Below are positions 12,160 to 24,239 of a stretch of 64,000 nucleotides of DNA, piece after piece. The translations under genes were made by a program, and so were the position numbers. The notes below the pieces were generated by a model that was not told the DNA's origin, did not search any database, and saw nothing but the letters and a program-made list of their open reading frames with translations. Numbering within the stretch: the stretch's first letter is position 1; every line of letters begins with the position of its first letter. The DNA is from Dastarcus helophoroides (lineage: Eukaryota; Arthropoda; Insecta; Coleoptera; Bothrideridae), in the NCBI GenBank assembly GCA_028583605.1, contig CM053327.1, forward strand, positions 24,911,629 to 24,975,628, in the 5' to 3' direction.

Positions 12160-13780
12160 GTAGAAAGAAAATTCAAATTTATTCAAACAAATTTTATATA
12201 GTACTTTATTTGATAATTTTATCCTAGCTTTCTTTGAAGATAGACATCGTTTGAAGAGGAAAGTCTTAGATTCACCATAACTAACACATGATTCAGTTAA
12301 AACTATCGTCGAGCTGCAGGAAATGCAAAGTTCGGAATGTCTGCGCTTTCGGTCTGATTTCGTACGCGAACTTCTCTTAAACGATAACGGCGCTCCCGTT
12401 GAACGGAACACAACATACATTCATTTCCAAACATCACAAAACAGAGAACAAACAGAGAGATATGTTTCCTCCAAGTTCTGCTAATTTAATATATGACCTA
12501 AACATGTGCGATGTAATGAAATTAGCTTACGAGCACGCTGGAGGAAAGGATTTAATTAAAATTAAAGTATGTTTACTGAACTGGCCGCACGTCGGTTCCA
12601 GGGTAATGGAAACAAACGTTCGATGAAATGTGCGATAGGTTAGGTGAGGAAAACCGCACATAGTAAAAACAAGAGTCGGTGGCGGCCACTTCGATTAAAT
12701 ATTGACAAAACAGACAAGCGTTGACGGACTATGTGCCGGCGGTATTGAATGCTTGATTGCAAACCATTAGAACAGCTGGGGCAATAATGTTCTCGTGTGC
12801 TAATAACAGCTGGATTTTTCATACTTCCGTAGATCGTTTGTGAAGTAACAGGCAGAAGACCAAACTGTTTTTACTGAATGCATTTGTAATATGCTGTGTG
12901 CAAATCTAACCCAAGAAGCAATAGAAAGGACGATATTGCTCTCCATGGCCATGTACAGGGTGATTCAGTCCTAATGGCATTAATTCTAACTACGTTTGCG
13001 GAAAGCTTAGTAAAGACAGAAAATCGAAAAAAAAGTTTTTTTTCTTCAACTTTTTAAAATAGACCCAAATCAACCCGTTGACTACTAAAAGTCCGGCGTT
13101 ACTGACAACATTACGTTACGTTATCATCCACTTACCAGCCGCAATGATAAGCCGGACCGGTGGGTAACAAATCACTGTTAGTTATTTTGGCGAATAAGTA
13201 TTTGTATTTTCATACACTTAATTTTTACATTTTTTTTTGTTTCGTTAATCGATCGATCTGACAACAAATAAAACGCAAATTTAAAAATTAAATGAACCCA
13301 GTCAGCTGAGTCAAACTAAAATATTAACTCTAAAAAATAAATAACGATACGACGCAATGGTTTATTTAATTTTGAAGCTTATTGACGTTGGTTAGCAGTT
13401 AGTTTGTTGTATATAAAAAATATGTCAACGATAGCCGACAGTTAGAATAGGTGCAGTGTACTTACATTAATACTCGAGTGCCTCTTTTCCGAACTAGTTT
13501 GGACCTGTCGGGAGTATGAAAAAAAGTGATGATTCGTCGATAAACCACACATGGTTTAAAAAATGTCCATTGCCATCACACAGGATCACAAAAAATTAAA
13601 CGTCGGGAAATAACTTAACCACACAGGGCATTTTTCTGTTAGTGCGCACTCAACTGCGCAAAGAGCAATAAAACATATATTTTTTGACAATGGCAGAGAT
13701 AACGGGAAGTAGCAACTTTAGCCGTCGATCTTGTAGGGTGAGCGCAACTTTAGCGGGAGTCGACTGTTTCGAAAAAAGTT
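12160..13780. other. Gene-free region
   Basis: Mixed-complexity DNA. Near 12,955 the phrase ACAGGGTGATTCAG resembles ends of several insect repeats, but I could not find a partner terminus. No coding region was recognised. Confidence 0.4.
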
Positions 13781-15280
13781 TTAAATATTCGACTTATTGC
13801 TGAAAGATTGACAACTTCCAAAATTATTCGAAATTTGGAAGTTAAGGTTGAAATTTTGATTTTTTTCTTAGTGTCTAATTTTTGTTTTTCTTTCTAAGCT
13901 TTTACTTGGACGGAAAATTTAAGTTTTGTCTAAACATTTTATTTTTGTTTCCAAAATCTTACATTTTTTTCTTAATTTTTCGCGTTAAAACTCGAATTTA
14001 AAAGACAAAAATGTTTTTTTTAACTCCGTATATTCAGATTAAGCATATTTTCGAAAATACTTCCTTTACCTAAACAAAAGTTCCCAACGTTTCTTTTGTT
14101 TAAAAATACACCTAAAACCTTGAAATTTCTTGAAAAAAATCAAATTTTTGAGAAAGTTAGACTTAGCTTTCTTCGCAATTTTTGAAAATTTTAGCAATTT
14201 TCAATTTTCTTCTAAAATTTCGATTTCAAACACAATGTTGGACTTTTTTCGGAAATAACAGATTCTTCTTTTAGAAATTTGAAGTAAATATGTAATCTCA
14301 AAATATTCATTTCTTTCTCAAAGTTCCTACTCAAACTTTCTAAAACATCGGAAATTATATATATTTTTTTGGAATTTGGATAAATAAGTTTAAAATGTCT
14401 AGATATTGTGGAATAAACGTTCAATAAAAAAATCACTAATACCTTCAGTTTGTATCTTCGGAATTTGGATTGACTCGAGATGCAGACTTTTTGTAAAAAT
14501 TTTAATTTTCTTCCCTTGAAATTTGGATTATGTTCCAGATTTCAATTTAAGATTTGAATTTTGAAATTGAAGTGAAGTAGATGGTTTAATTCGGGATTCC
14601 TAAGATTTTTATTTTTTCTAAACTAACCCCCCGCCCCTCCCAAGTGTAAAAAAGATTGTCCTGTTCCACTTTAAAATTTTTCAAAAAAAGTCGAAAATTC
14701 GAATCAAAGCAGACGGTTAAAAAAGTCAAAATTCCAAAAAAAAGTCGATATCTTTGAGGGTATAGCCGACATTTTGAAAAATACCAAAATTTTGAAAATA
14801 ACGTAACTTTTAATGCGAAAATTTGGAAAATATAAGGAGAGATGTTAAAAATTCCAAATTTTTTGCAAAAGTCTAAATTTTAATGAAACTAAAAGTTCAA
14901 TATAAAATTTTAGATATTTAATATATTTGAACATTTTGAAAAAAATCGAAATTTTGGAAAGTGCCGAAAGTTTTCATAAAATTTAAAGTTTAAAAGTAAA
15001 TCAGAATTTTGAAAAAATTGGAATTTTGAAAACATGTCGTATCTAAATTTTAAAAAGGTCGAAATATTGAAAAATATTTATAAATTTTGAAAACATTTTG
15101 AAAAAAATTCAAAATTTTTCAAAATATTCCAAATTTTCCAAAATATTCAAATACTTTGAAAACGGTCAAATCTTTTAAAAAAATCGGAATTTTAAGAAAG
15201 TAAATTTTCCAAAAACCTCGAAATTTTGAGAAAAATCTGATAATTTTAAAAAATCCAAAAAAAGGTTTCCTGAAAATATT

Positions 15281-15353
15281 TCAGTTTGACGTCTACGACG
15301 AAGAGCACGTATCACGGAAGTTCACGGACATCACGGATATCAATATTTTCAAC
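15281..15353 (+). other. Exon-like fragment, inverted duplicate of 17,686-17,732
   Basis: Bases 15,281-15,329 match the complement of about 17,686-17,732 with only a few mismatches, and weaker similarity continues to about 15,353. Read plus-strand it encodes FDVYDEEHVSRK, followed by about 24 more open codons. It sits inside an A-rich low-complexity tract and directly follows TATTTCAG, which looks like a splice acceptor. I see it as a displaced piece of the segment at 17.7 kb. The protein family is unknown; FDVYD is only loosely like C2-domain strands. Confidence 0.55.
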
Positions 15354-15611
15354 AAAAAAAATCCGAATGTTTACAAAAAGTTGCAAGTTTTAAAATAAAT
15401 TTAAAAATGAAACGAATTTTACACAGAAGCAGAAATTCTTTAATAATGTTGAAATCTAAAAAAAATCAAAAATTTGGAAAAAGTCGAAATTTTTAAATCA
15501 GTAAAAGTTTATTTTTAAGACAGAAATTTTGAAACAAGCACATTTCTGAAAAAAAAATTGAAATTCTTGAAATATCCAACCCTTGAAAAAATATTAATTT
15601 TTAAAAAATAA

Positions 15612-15706
15612 ATGTGGCCGAATACACATCCGGCTCCCGCATTCTTGTGATTTCTTTACATCCCCCCAGGGGGGGGCGTATCTCCTGGTTGGGGAGTCCT
15701 GGTTTA
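15612..15706. mobile_element. Possible hAT-like MITE end
   Basis: A G/C-rich island in A-rich DNA reads CCCCCCAGGGGGGGCG and ends in GGGGAGTCCTGG. On the minus strand this starts CCAGGACTCCCC, reminiscent of hAT-type termini. No opposite end or 8-bp duplication was found, so this is tentative. Confidence 0.25.
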
Positions 15707-16903
15707 AGCAAAGCGAAAAATTTTAGTTGAAATGGAAATGTTAAGAAAATAAAAACTGAATCAGTTTAGTAAGTTCAACTTGCAAACTTAAATTTTCTAG
15801 AAAAATATTGTAATTTTAGAATTAGCAACAAATTTTCGAAAACAGAAATTGGAATGTTCGTTTGATATTTTGTTTAAAGCCAGAGTTTTTTCAAAAGCTC
15901 AACTTTTTTTACAAACTTTTTCACTATAGCTAAATTGTACCATTTTTCTAAAATTTCAACTTTTATAGTTTTCAGGAAAATGGTAAAAATAGTTAAAAAG
16001 TTTGTTAAAAAAAATTAAAATTTTAAAAACTCCAGCTATTTAAAAATATAAGTTGTAACACCTAATTCCGAGAAAAGCGAGGAAAATTTTTAAAGATAAT
16101 ATTTTCAGAAAAAAGTTATAATTTTAAAATCAAGGTCACATTTTGTTGAAAGATTTTAGAAAAAACAAAACGTTGGTTTTTAAGCTAAAGATAGTTTAAC
16201 AGAAACATTCAATTTTGAAATTAAATTTCGAACCTTAGGAAAGAGCGGAAATTTTTAGAAAAAATCAAAATATTGGGGTAAACATTTATTAGTTTGAATT
16301 GGGAGTTTTCTAAAACAAATCACCATTTCAAGTTTGCTTGCGAAATGTTGACTTCAAATTCAACTTTTGAATTTAAACTAGAATATTTTTCTTGAAATTT
16401 TGATTTTGAAACTTCATAATTTTTTTTTTAATTTTTGAAACTCCAATTTTGAAGTTTTTGATAACTAAGTCATAATCTCGAAATTTCGTGCGCGATTCAG
16501 CATCGTAAAAAAATCAGATTTTAAGAAAGAATCCCCAAAAATGGATTGAAACTTTGAATCTAAACTCGAGATTTCAAGAAAAAAGTTGGTAATGTTAAAA
16601 AAATAAAAACATTGATAAATTCCAGAAAAAAAAATGTTTACTATTAACATCAGAATTGACATTGTTGGTCAGATTCCGATCAAAATTTTAAGAGAAAGTT
16701 TAAGTTTTCAACCTGGAAAGTATGACAAACATTTTCGGAAAAATTCGAACTATAAAAAATTATATTTATTTTGTAAGCTTCCCCTAACTTTCACCACTGA
16801 TTACGTTTAGATTAGACAAATTACAATCCTTTTTTATCTTTAATTTCCCTCACCACACAACCAAACTTCGACTTTCTTTTTACAGAAAGAATTAGTTTAA
16901 ATC

Positions 16904-17020
16904 AGCGTTACAGCATTTATTACAATCTAGTCAATTTACACTTAGCAATGAGCAGCTTGATCTTCTGAACACACCTCTAATTGAAGCTTTGGACGAGTTT
17001 TGTAGGAGTCTGTGATCCAT
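16904..17020 (+). other. Short coding-like segment
   Basis: A 37-codon open stretch ends in TGA (about 17,017-17,019). It reads LQSSQFTLSNEQLDLL, then NTPLIEALDEFCRSL, an amphipathic and non-repetitive composition unlike the surrounding K/F/I-rich noise. A pyrimidine-rich acceptor-like TTTTTACAG lies just upstream, but a TAG intervenes in that frame. It may be a fragment of a retroelement or of a gene; I do not recognise it. Confidence 0.2.
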
Positions 17021-17215
17021 GGAGAATGTTAGCATAACAACGGTTAAACGAATTGCAGGTATAACCGTCTATGATGATGTAAAGCGAAACCTGGTTCGGT
17101 TTTAGCAAATATTTATTGAAACATTGTGGAATTTTTAATATCTGTTGCTGTTTTAATCGTTAATAAAGTTTAATAGTTATGAGTATTAAATAATTCCTCG
17201 TTGGAAATGTCAGTT
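17021..17215 (+). mobile_element. Penelope-like 3' end candidate with AATATCTGTTGC repeat arm
   Basis: ATGATGATGTAAAGCGAAAC followed by CTGGTTCGGTTTTAG resembles the conserved 3' region of Penelope-like elements. After about 70 bases comes the AATATCTGTTGC..TTAATAGTTATGA arm that also forms the 4.4 kb hairpin. Downstream bases (about 17,190-17,215) also match the sequence after that hairpin (AATTCC..CG, then AATGTCAGTTA). Attribution to Penelope is inferred from these motifs. Confidence 0.4.
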
Positions 17216-17389
17216 ATTTTGTTTGTTTTTTTCTTATTATAAAAGGCAGGTATTTAGTTTGAAAAATATTATTTGTTATCTGTTGAGTGCTATAAAATCT
17301 TCAAAATTAAAAAGAAATGGTGGTTCCAAATAGTTTGGCATAAATTTTCCGATCATTTTTAACCGTCAATTTGCAAGGTAATCAATGAA

Positions 17390-17510
17390 TTAGAAACATC
17401 GATACTTATATTTTTCGACACATCGCCATATTATCGATGTTAAAGCGCGATGTATTAGCTACCTAGAAAAAAAAACATCTATGATTTTTTAATGTCCATC
17501 CCTAGGTCAT
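17390..17510. repeat. ATCGAT-rich repeat with GTCCATCCCTAG end, copy 1
   Basis: Clustered ACATCGATA and TATCGATG words end in GTCCATCCCTAG. Similar clusters occur at 30,535-30,605 and 34,530-34,657, the latter ending GTGCATCCTTAG. Two copies follow a TTTAACCGTC phrase. This pattern suggests a non-autonomous DNA transposon family, possibly hAT-like. Confidence 0.4.
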
Positions 17511-17649
17511 CGTTGCGTTGGTAATAAGTCTGGCGCATCCGCCATTGTTTGTTTTTGACGAGCGTCCAACTGAATCCTAATGAGGAAGCAAGTAGGTGAA
17601 CTTCCATCTTTGCCCGATAATAAAACAAGGTATTTTACTGCGCAGTAAA

Positions 17650-17900
17650 ACCGGAAACGTTAGCAAATAGTGAAAATATCAGACCGTCCGTGGACTTCCG
17701 AGATACGTGCTCTTCGTCGTAGACGTCAAACTGGAACAAGCTTTGATTACATCCTGAAACAAATAAAACAAGCCTATCTGAAAGTTGCAAGATGAACAGA
17801 TTACGTGTCCATGCAATATAGATCCTTACGTTAGATATAACGGATACCCTCAAAGGTGTGGAGTCTATCAAAAAAATACCGCGTTGCTTCCGTCTAAGTT
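17650..17900 (-). other. Exon-intron-like segment encoding FQFDVYDEEHVSRK
   Basis: On the minus strand, TAAC|GTAAGG at 17,829 and TTTATTTGTTTCAG|G ending at 17,754 would bound a 76-nt intron, typical in size for insects. The segment after the acceptor (from 17,753 down) reads CNQSLFQFDVYDEEHVSRK, then STDGLIFSLFANVSGF, up to a stop near 17,635. A 110-codon frame (17,635-17,967) also runs straight through the putative intron, so the splice reading is not required. Part of the segment is duplicated at 15,281. I do not recognise the protein. Splice-site quality and the duplicate suggest it derives from a real exon, but it could be an old fragment. Confidence 0.35.
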
Positions 17901-17969
17901 GGGCGATTAAATATTCAACAACAATTACCTTTGCTTTGGCGGGATAAGCGAATGGAAAACGCGTCAAAA

Positions 17970-19360
17970 GAATTTTTCTCCCGATTTTGACATAAAAAAG
18001 GCAGTTTAATTAAAGCTTCACCGGTTTAACGTCTGCTCAAATGGAAAAGTTAAGCTCAGGATAATTTATTAAAAATTTGTTGAGAAACCGCTTTAGTCTA
18101 ACCATTGGTGGGTGCCAGAACATATTTTTCGATAACCCAATAAAATCGATGCAAATTTTCCCTACACATGGCCTCAAGCACTGAAAATATATTCGACAAC
18201 TACATTAAAGTAAACAACATCATCCATTATAATAGAGAATTAGCCGTTTGAGATACAAACTCCCTTAAATTGGTTATAGAGGATAACAACCGCAAACTTA
18301 AGGGCTCCAAATTTGGTATATATAATGTATGACCTGTATTTATCCTGTTAAGTAGCGAAATCAACTTAGTGGAAGTTAACAGGACCCTAATGGCTTAAGA
18401 TTTTAATTTAAGAAAAAACCTCACCGTCCCAAATCCCCTAAATGGGATTTTACAAAACCCGTAAACAACGACGTTCCTATTTCCCCTAATACGTAATATT
18501 TTCGAGGCACACGACTTTTTCAGTTTCACATCGGATTTAAACCGAAGCCATAAAAACGACATAGCGTGTCGAAATTCCGTTAAAACTATTGGCAGTATAA
18601 AACCAAATGGAAAAGTTTACGAGATAGTCTCGGTTTAAATCTGCAGGCAAAGCGAGCAACTTAGACCGGTTCAATTGAGATAAAATCTACTAAAATCATA
18701 TTTACTTTTGACCTTTTTAGCCGTAAAGATGAAAAATGCAGTCTGTAAAGTTGAATTCGCTGTTGGTTGTCGTCCGCTTGTCATTAAAAAAACGAACTAA
18801 ACATCGTTTACCGAGTTTTACTTGTTTTAACTTGGCAGGATAGTGGCACGACAACAAAGTAAAACATTTTTATATTATTTACAAATGAAGCTGCCTGGAG
18901 CATTGATTTTTAGGCAGTCAGTTATTATTATCGGTAAATTGAGTAAAACATTATTTAATTATTAAATTTGAAACTAAATTTCCACTTTTTAGTGTGATAT
19001 GCTCGAGTATATTTATTCCATAATTTATAAAATATATTAACAGTAATGTAACAATAAATACACGATATCTGAGCAAATATCAAATATAATCGTACCACGT
19101 TTCAGTTTTCAGTATCGACAGCGAATTATATCAATAGTTTAGCCGTTAATATGGGAACTATCTACATGGATCTACGAATATTCAACAGTTCGAGATGAAT
19201 GTTTCATAGATTCTGAAGAAAAATATTACTATTTCAATTTCGAGTTGAAAGTTGGATTTTTGAAACGATAGCTTAGCTTTTTTTAGAAATATGGATTTCC
19301 TACATTGTCAACTTTAGCTTTTAACTGGAAATTTCGAGATTTCCATATTTTTAATTCCAA
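17970..19360. other. Gene-free higher-complexity region
   Basis: No open frames of interest and no transposon termini. Base composition is less biased than in the low-complexity tracts, as expected for single-copy intergenic or intronic DNA. Confidence 0.45.
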
Positions 19361-19453
19361 ATTTTTGAAGTGAAAACTTCTTAAGGCGCGCTAAGCGACT
19401 AAAGATACGGAAAAATTGCATGGAATTGCAAAGAATAAAAAAATAATACAATC

Positions 19454-19459
19454 TTTATT
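19454..19459 (-). promoter_or_regulatory. Candidate polyadenylation signal AATAAA
   Basis: AATAAA on the minus strand lies about 62 bases past the stop codon at 19,521-19,523 of the exon-like segment. Position and context fit a eukaryotic 3' UTR, but in AT-rich DNA this hexamer is frequent by chance. Confidence 0.35.
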
Positions 19460-19520
19460 AGTTAAATAAGTATAGAAAATGCATTTAGCATTGTGTCAAA
19501 TGACAAGATTTATCACAGAC

Positions 19521-19708
19521 TTATCCTTCATTGATTCTCCAAGGCAGTAGTTTGGCTCCTGGTTTTATTTTCTTGGCTCTCGGAATCCCGGGAGGTGATA
19601 CCGAATTTCCAAGACTCATTTCTACAACAAAAATTTGAGATACATTCACCTATCCTTGGTACAAATATACCAAGTATTAGGCTCGGCGGTATCACTGATC
19701 ATTACTGC
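19521..19708 (-). CDS. Candidate 3'-terminal exons of an unknown host gene
   Basis: Two short minus-strand segments look coding. The upstream one (19,708 down to about 19,650) follows a very strong acceptor (T-rich run then CTGTTTAACAG|G). It is open in one frame only, giving AVMISDTAEPNTWYICTKDR, then either a TGA or a donor-like AG|GTGAAT. The second (19,621 down to the TAA at 19,521) follows TTTTTGTTGTAG and reads MSLGNSVSPPGIPRAKK, then IKPGAKLLPWRINEG. An AATAAA follows. Amino-acid composition is balanced and unlike the neighbouring noise. The difficulty is that the gap between the two is only 28 nt, too short for a normal intron, and simple joining puts the two frames out of register. 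They may be alternative last exons, or one may be spurious. No family was recognised. Confidence 0.35.
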
Positions 19709-20011
19709 CTGTTAAACAGAATAAGACAAATTAAAAATAACACTTCATTACAGCAATGGTAAATAAAAATAGTTGCTACAAAACCTCTTTTTACTTGAAA
19801 CTTTGACATGTCGACAAAAGAATGGCCACAACCTTTGATTAAAATATCGAAATTGGGAAAAATTAAAAAACAAAGATGAACGTCAATGTACATAAGTGTT
19901 AAAATATAAAATGTATTAAAAGAACTGCAATAAAGAAAACGTAAATGCCATACGAATGAAATGAAATAAGACATCCTTTTGACGGTTGTAAAACACGTTA
20001 AATATATTCTT

Positions 20012-20100
20012 CGTGGTGTACTCTTATTGGTCGGAAACAAAATGTTTATTAATTTTATTTAACATTTCTATGACCCAGTTTGCAAATATTTGAATTTTTA
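20012..20100 (+). repeat. ACTCTTATTGGTCG repeat, single-arm copy
   Basis: ACTCTTATTGGTCG is followed by ATGTTTATTAATTTTATTTAAC, split here as ATGTTTATTAATT and TTATTTAAC. ATTTCTATGACC and TTTGCAAATATTTGAA come next. The same parts reappear at 41,125-41,243, where the final portion is inverted to make a hairpin. Dispersed repeat family of unknown class. Confidence 0.65.
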
Positions 20101-20109
20101 TTGTTTGTT

Positions 20110-22560
20110 GAAAATATTCTAAAACAGATTTTGAAAAATGACTACGTGATATCTAAATTTATTTAAAACGTCACCTCATAACAGTTGAAAAAAAAGATGT
20201 TAGTTTATTTTACACAGAACAGGAAAAATGAAGAATAGAAGATAAAAATTAGATAAGAAAAAAAATATTTTTTTGATAAATGAATTTGGAATTCAGAAGT
20301 TCCTGAAAATACCTAAAAATTTTCGAGTTTTTAACCAGTTCGAGAAAAAATTCGTTAATTCATAGGTGAATTTCCGTTTCAAAAAGTTTAGGATCGAAGG
20401 CTAGGAACGAGTTTGAGATCAACATTTTCAGAAACAGTCTAAGTATTTTATAATTTTAGATTATTTCGGGAAAATAGTAGATTGTACTCAAAAAAAATCA
20501 CATTTAAATTTGCATTTTGTAATTTGTTTACCACTTACAACCGTGAGCAAACAAGATTAAAAATGTCTGGATTTAAAAGAAGTATTTTTAGAAACTTAAA
20601 ATTATTTTTTGAAACTTCGACACCTTATTTATTTTCTGTTTCAAAATATCTAGTTGAAATTGGAATTTAATTACTTTTTAAATTTTGTCCTGTAAATCAA
20701 AATTACGAATTTTGAGTCACAATTTCGGGATTAGAGTTAATATTTTGGCATTAGAATCGAAACTCAAAAAATAAATCCCAAATTCCAACTGTAAACACGA
20801 ATCCTTGAGAAAGTCAAAAATTTCGAGTTTAAAACCCAAATGATGATATTTCTTTTAAAAGTTCCTGAAATTTGCTTCCGCGTTTTCTACTGTTTCAAAG
20901 AAAAATATCGAAATTTCAATGTTGAACTTGCAGTTTTTAAAATTATCCTCCCTTAAACTAGGACCTTGAGGAAAAAATAGCAACATTTCAGGGCCAACAA
21001 AAAAAATATTTTTAAAACCGTTGAATGACTTTTCGATTATAATTTCAGAAGTTTCTGAATTATTTTTTGAATTTTCAACTATTTCAAAGAGAAATATCGA
21101 AATTTCGAAGTTAAACTTGCACTTTAAATTTTTTCTCTTAAATTTTTTTAAGTTAAAATCTTGAGGAAAAGAATACCAACGATTCGGGTTTAAAAAATTT
21201 TAAAACCGTTGAATTGTTTTGAGAAATTTCGATTTTTTCTAAACCCAAGTATGACGCTACTTCTTTTTAAATGTTGACTTTTAAGCTAAATTTTTTATAT
21301 TTATGTCAAACTTTTGAAATGTAGGTTGACATTCCGAAAAAAGGAATGAACATTTTGGAGAACTTAAAAATAACGTTTAAAACTAGAAATTTCTCTCTGT
21401 TCGCCATTCGAGTGTAAAGAATTTTCGAATTTACTCTTGAAATTCTGAATGTTTTTTTTGCAACTCTGAAACTAAACTGTCTTTTTTAAGACTTTTTAAT
21501 TCCAATCTGTTGACGTCAATCACGAAATAGTTGAATTTAAAGGTGAATATCTTCAGTATTTTGAGATTTCTAAAAAATTCTATAAATTTCTAAAATAATT
21601 GTTTGTTAAAAATAAAAACAGAAACTTTGTGAAAGGTTCCTAATAGTTGGATATAAGAAATAATTGATACATTCAGAAAAAGGTGAAGCTCATAAAATTA
21701 AAAAAGATATATGTCTAAATTTCCCAGACAACATTGCAGTTTGATAAATACGCCGAATTTCGAAAAATAAGGTGTAAATTTCCAAAAAAGATATTCAATT
21801 TTGAAAAAAATTCAAACCGAACTTTTGAAAAAAAAGAAGAATTTTAGATGAAAGACGAAATTTCAAAAATAAAAAAACCCGCTGACTATCTATTTCTACG
21901 TGAAAGGCGGAGGGGAACAAGCTTTCCACACTCACCCACTATGGAAATGCCGATGTCAGGAAAGATCGCATTTTAGGTAATAAGAGTAGGAAAAGACGAA
22001 TTTTCAGCAACAAGACAAAATTTTCAGAAAGGCGGAATAAAAAGTCAAAATTTTCAAAAAAAAAAAAACAAATCAAAAAAATTAAGAAGACGAATATTTT
22101 AAAACAAAACTTGAAATTTAGAGAAACAGTCTACATTTGTAGAAGAGAGACGAATGTTGTAACAAAGTCAATATTCTCAAAGAATGGTCTTAAAAAAAAG
22201 TCGAAATTTTCCATGAGAAGTAAATTTTTTAGGAAAAAAAGCGAATTTGGCAGAAAAAGTCAAAATTTCGAAAGAATGGCATTTTGAAATTCAACAATGT
22301 TCCTCCTAGTTGAAGTTATATTCGTACCTGAGTGTACGAGCCACTCAAGTCGAAATTTTAATCAAATTTAAAAACCAAGTCGAGGTTTTTGGAAAAATCT
22401 CAAATTCGAAAAAAAGACGAATTTGAAAAAAATTACAAAATGTTACGTTTCTAGTAAAATTCATATTTTAAGGATAAAAAGCCGAATTTTGCAAGTAATT
22501 TTTTTTAAATGCGTCAAAATTTTTACACGCAAACTTTACCGAAAACCTATTTACTTTTTA
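20110..22560. repeat. Mixed and A-rich low-complexity tract
   Basis: GAAATTTCGA, TTGAAAAA and related words dominate. Short higher-complexity inserts lie at about 21,900-21,965 (CTTTCCACACTCACCC) and 22,300-22,350 (CCTGAGTGTACGAGCC). No coding region was recognised. Confidence 0.6.
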
Positions 22561-22564
22561 AGAA

Positions 22565-23430
22565 GCAGAACCCTCAAATAGTCTGGAAAAATAACCACTT
22601 GAGTACTCCTGTAAGTACAGTGTTGGTGGTAGGAAGTTTCGTCCTTGACACATTATTTAAAACAACCAGCTGCTGATAAATTCTCCGAAATTAAATATTC
22701 CGGCTGTTTGAGTATTGTACATTAATTTTGTGGAAGCATCGTTTTTTAATATTTGGAATTCTGGTTTTACTTTTTGTCACATTGGTTAGTGATATTCGTA
22801 CATCAATTAATTTTTAGAAGTGTTGCTTTACTTTCCGTTCCGCTGATTGATTAAAGAAATAAAAAAAAGTAAAATAGTCGCAATTACGAGTCAGAGAGAC
22901 AAGCACCCTATCTTGTCCTGTCGAAGCGTATGTCAAATATGTTTAAGGTTTTAGACAACAGTCGAGAAAAAAATAAATTTTGAGAAATACCCAAGTCGAA
23001 ACTGCCATAAGTTTGAATTTGAAAAAAGTCGAAATTTTTATCAAAGCGCCATATTCGAAAAAGAAACAAATTGAAAAAATAAGTCAACATCTTTATTCAT
23101 GTTTTATTGGCTTTTTCTTCGCCAGTTATTCCTTCCACAATTTTAGTTTTTCAGTAATATACTGTTAAGAATTGCCAATCTCTTATAGATGGCCCCAAGC
23201 AGGGATTGCGTTGGATCGTTGTTTGTCAAACGCTGAAATACTCATAAAACTACTTTAAGATTTTAAACGTTGTATAACTAAATAAAAACAAGATTATTTT
23301 AAAGTTTTAACATTTTTGGCAGTGTTATTCTCTGCCCGTCGTCAGAAAATCAATCAGAAATTTCTTCCTCTCTACAATTTTGTGTGTGGTGTCAGAAATA
23401 ATTCAGACAGTTTATTATGTTATTCCCTAG
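22565..23430. other. Gene-free region
   Basis: Higher-complexity DNA with no recognised gene or repeat terminus between a low-complexity block and the Penelope remnant. Confidence 0.4.
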
Positions 23431-23439
23431 ATGATTCTA

Positions 23440-23990
23440 AGGCGACCCAGTTGTTTCTTCTGTTTTAACAATGCTAGCCACATACCGTTTATATCAATCG
23501 AACAATTCCCCACACAATTATCTCCGTTTAATAAAATTAAAGCTGATTCTTTCCTTTTTTTTAAAATGTGTCTCTCTGCAAATAATGCTGGATTGTGTCC
23601 ACTGAATTCTGTGATCGTAGTCAGATGAATGTTCGCAATTTTTTGTTTTTAAAAAATTTCCCTTAATTATGTAGTTCTTATGTTTGCTAATGCGAATCCA
23701 CATAGATTTGGATGTTTCACCTATGTAAATTCTGTTGCATTTGCAGGTTATTTGTAAATACAATTTTTCGTATCTTGTGCTTTATTTTTGGATTTTGTAT
23801 TTACCAATAATAATCTTAGAGTATTTTGTGTTTTGAATGCTGTACGTAATTGAATTTTGGGTCTATTTGTTTGATTTTGTTCCGAGGGACATGGTATGTA
23901 TGAAATAATCAAAAATTTTTGTTCTTGAATGCGTGATGTATATGATGACATGATTATGATTGTATGATTTTGTTTTTTCTCTGTTTATAA
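23440..23990 (-). pseudogene. Penelope-like element, linker and GIY-YIG endonuclease domain
   Basis: The minus strand first reads a linker with PRKIQLRTAFKTQNTLR-type sequence (seen as PKIQLRTAFKTQNTLRLLL), then SKNKAQDTKNCIYK. After a one-base frame change near 23,755 it continues as ITCKCNRIYIGETSKS, RISKHKNYIIKGNF, HSSDYDHRIQWTQSSI and ICRETHFKKKERIS. This is the C-terminal endonuclease of Penelope-like retroelements: CxC before the IYIGET core, the R..KHK helix, and the H..DYDH block. The stop near 23,520 falls where the domain would normally finish within about 30 residues. No RT is adjacent, so the copy is 5'-truncated and frameshifted. It could be related to the RT fragment at 56.9 kb but lies on the opposite strand, 33 kb away. 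Confidence 0.88.
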
Positions 23991-24239
23991 CTTCTTTCAC
24001 AAATTCCAACAAAAATACAGAGAATATATTTAGAAAATGTTCATAATTTCGACAAAAAAAGTGAACATTTTCAATAGTTTCAATGTTAAACTTGCAATAT
24101 CAAAATTTTTGACTTTAAGGTTTAAATTTTGAGATACACTTCAATATTTAGGGATGAATGTGGATGTGAAGATTAAAATAAAAGGATAGATGTCGAGGTT
24201 AAGCCCGAAATTTTGACTTTTGACCTGGAACGATCTAAT

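Larger units (their letters stand above)
13780..16760. repeat. Low-complexity block that switches from T-rich to A-rich
   Basis: The plus strand is T-rich to about 14,600, then A-rich (GAAATTTTGAAAAA words) to about 15,600, then mixed. Two higher-complexity inserts interrupt it: an exon-like fragment at 15,281 and a C/G-rich repeat end at 15,612. Confidence 0.65.

Noticed and set aside
17068..17100. Hammerhead ribozyme at ATGATGATGTAAAGCGAAAC
   Set aside because: The core would need CUGANGA and a stem II; here the first base is wrong and no stem forms.
19702..20040. 112-codon minus-strand frame
   Set aside because: It runs through a polypyrimidine tract and splice acceptor and overlaps a dispersed repeat; more likely intron.
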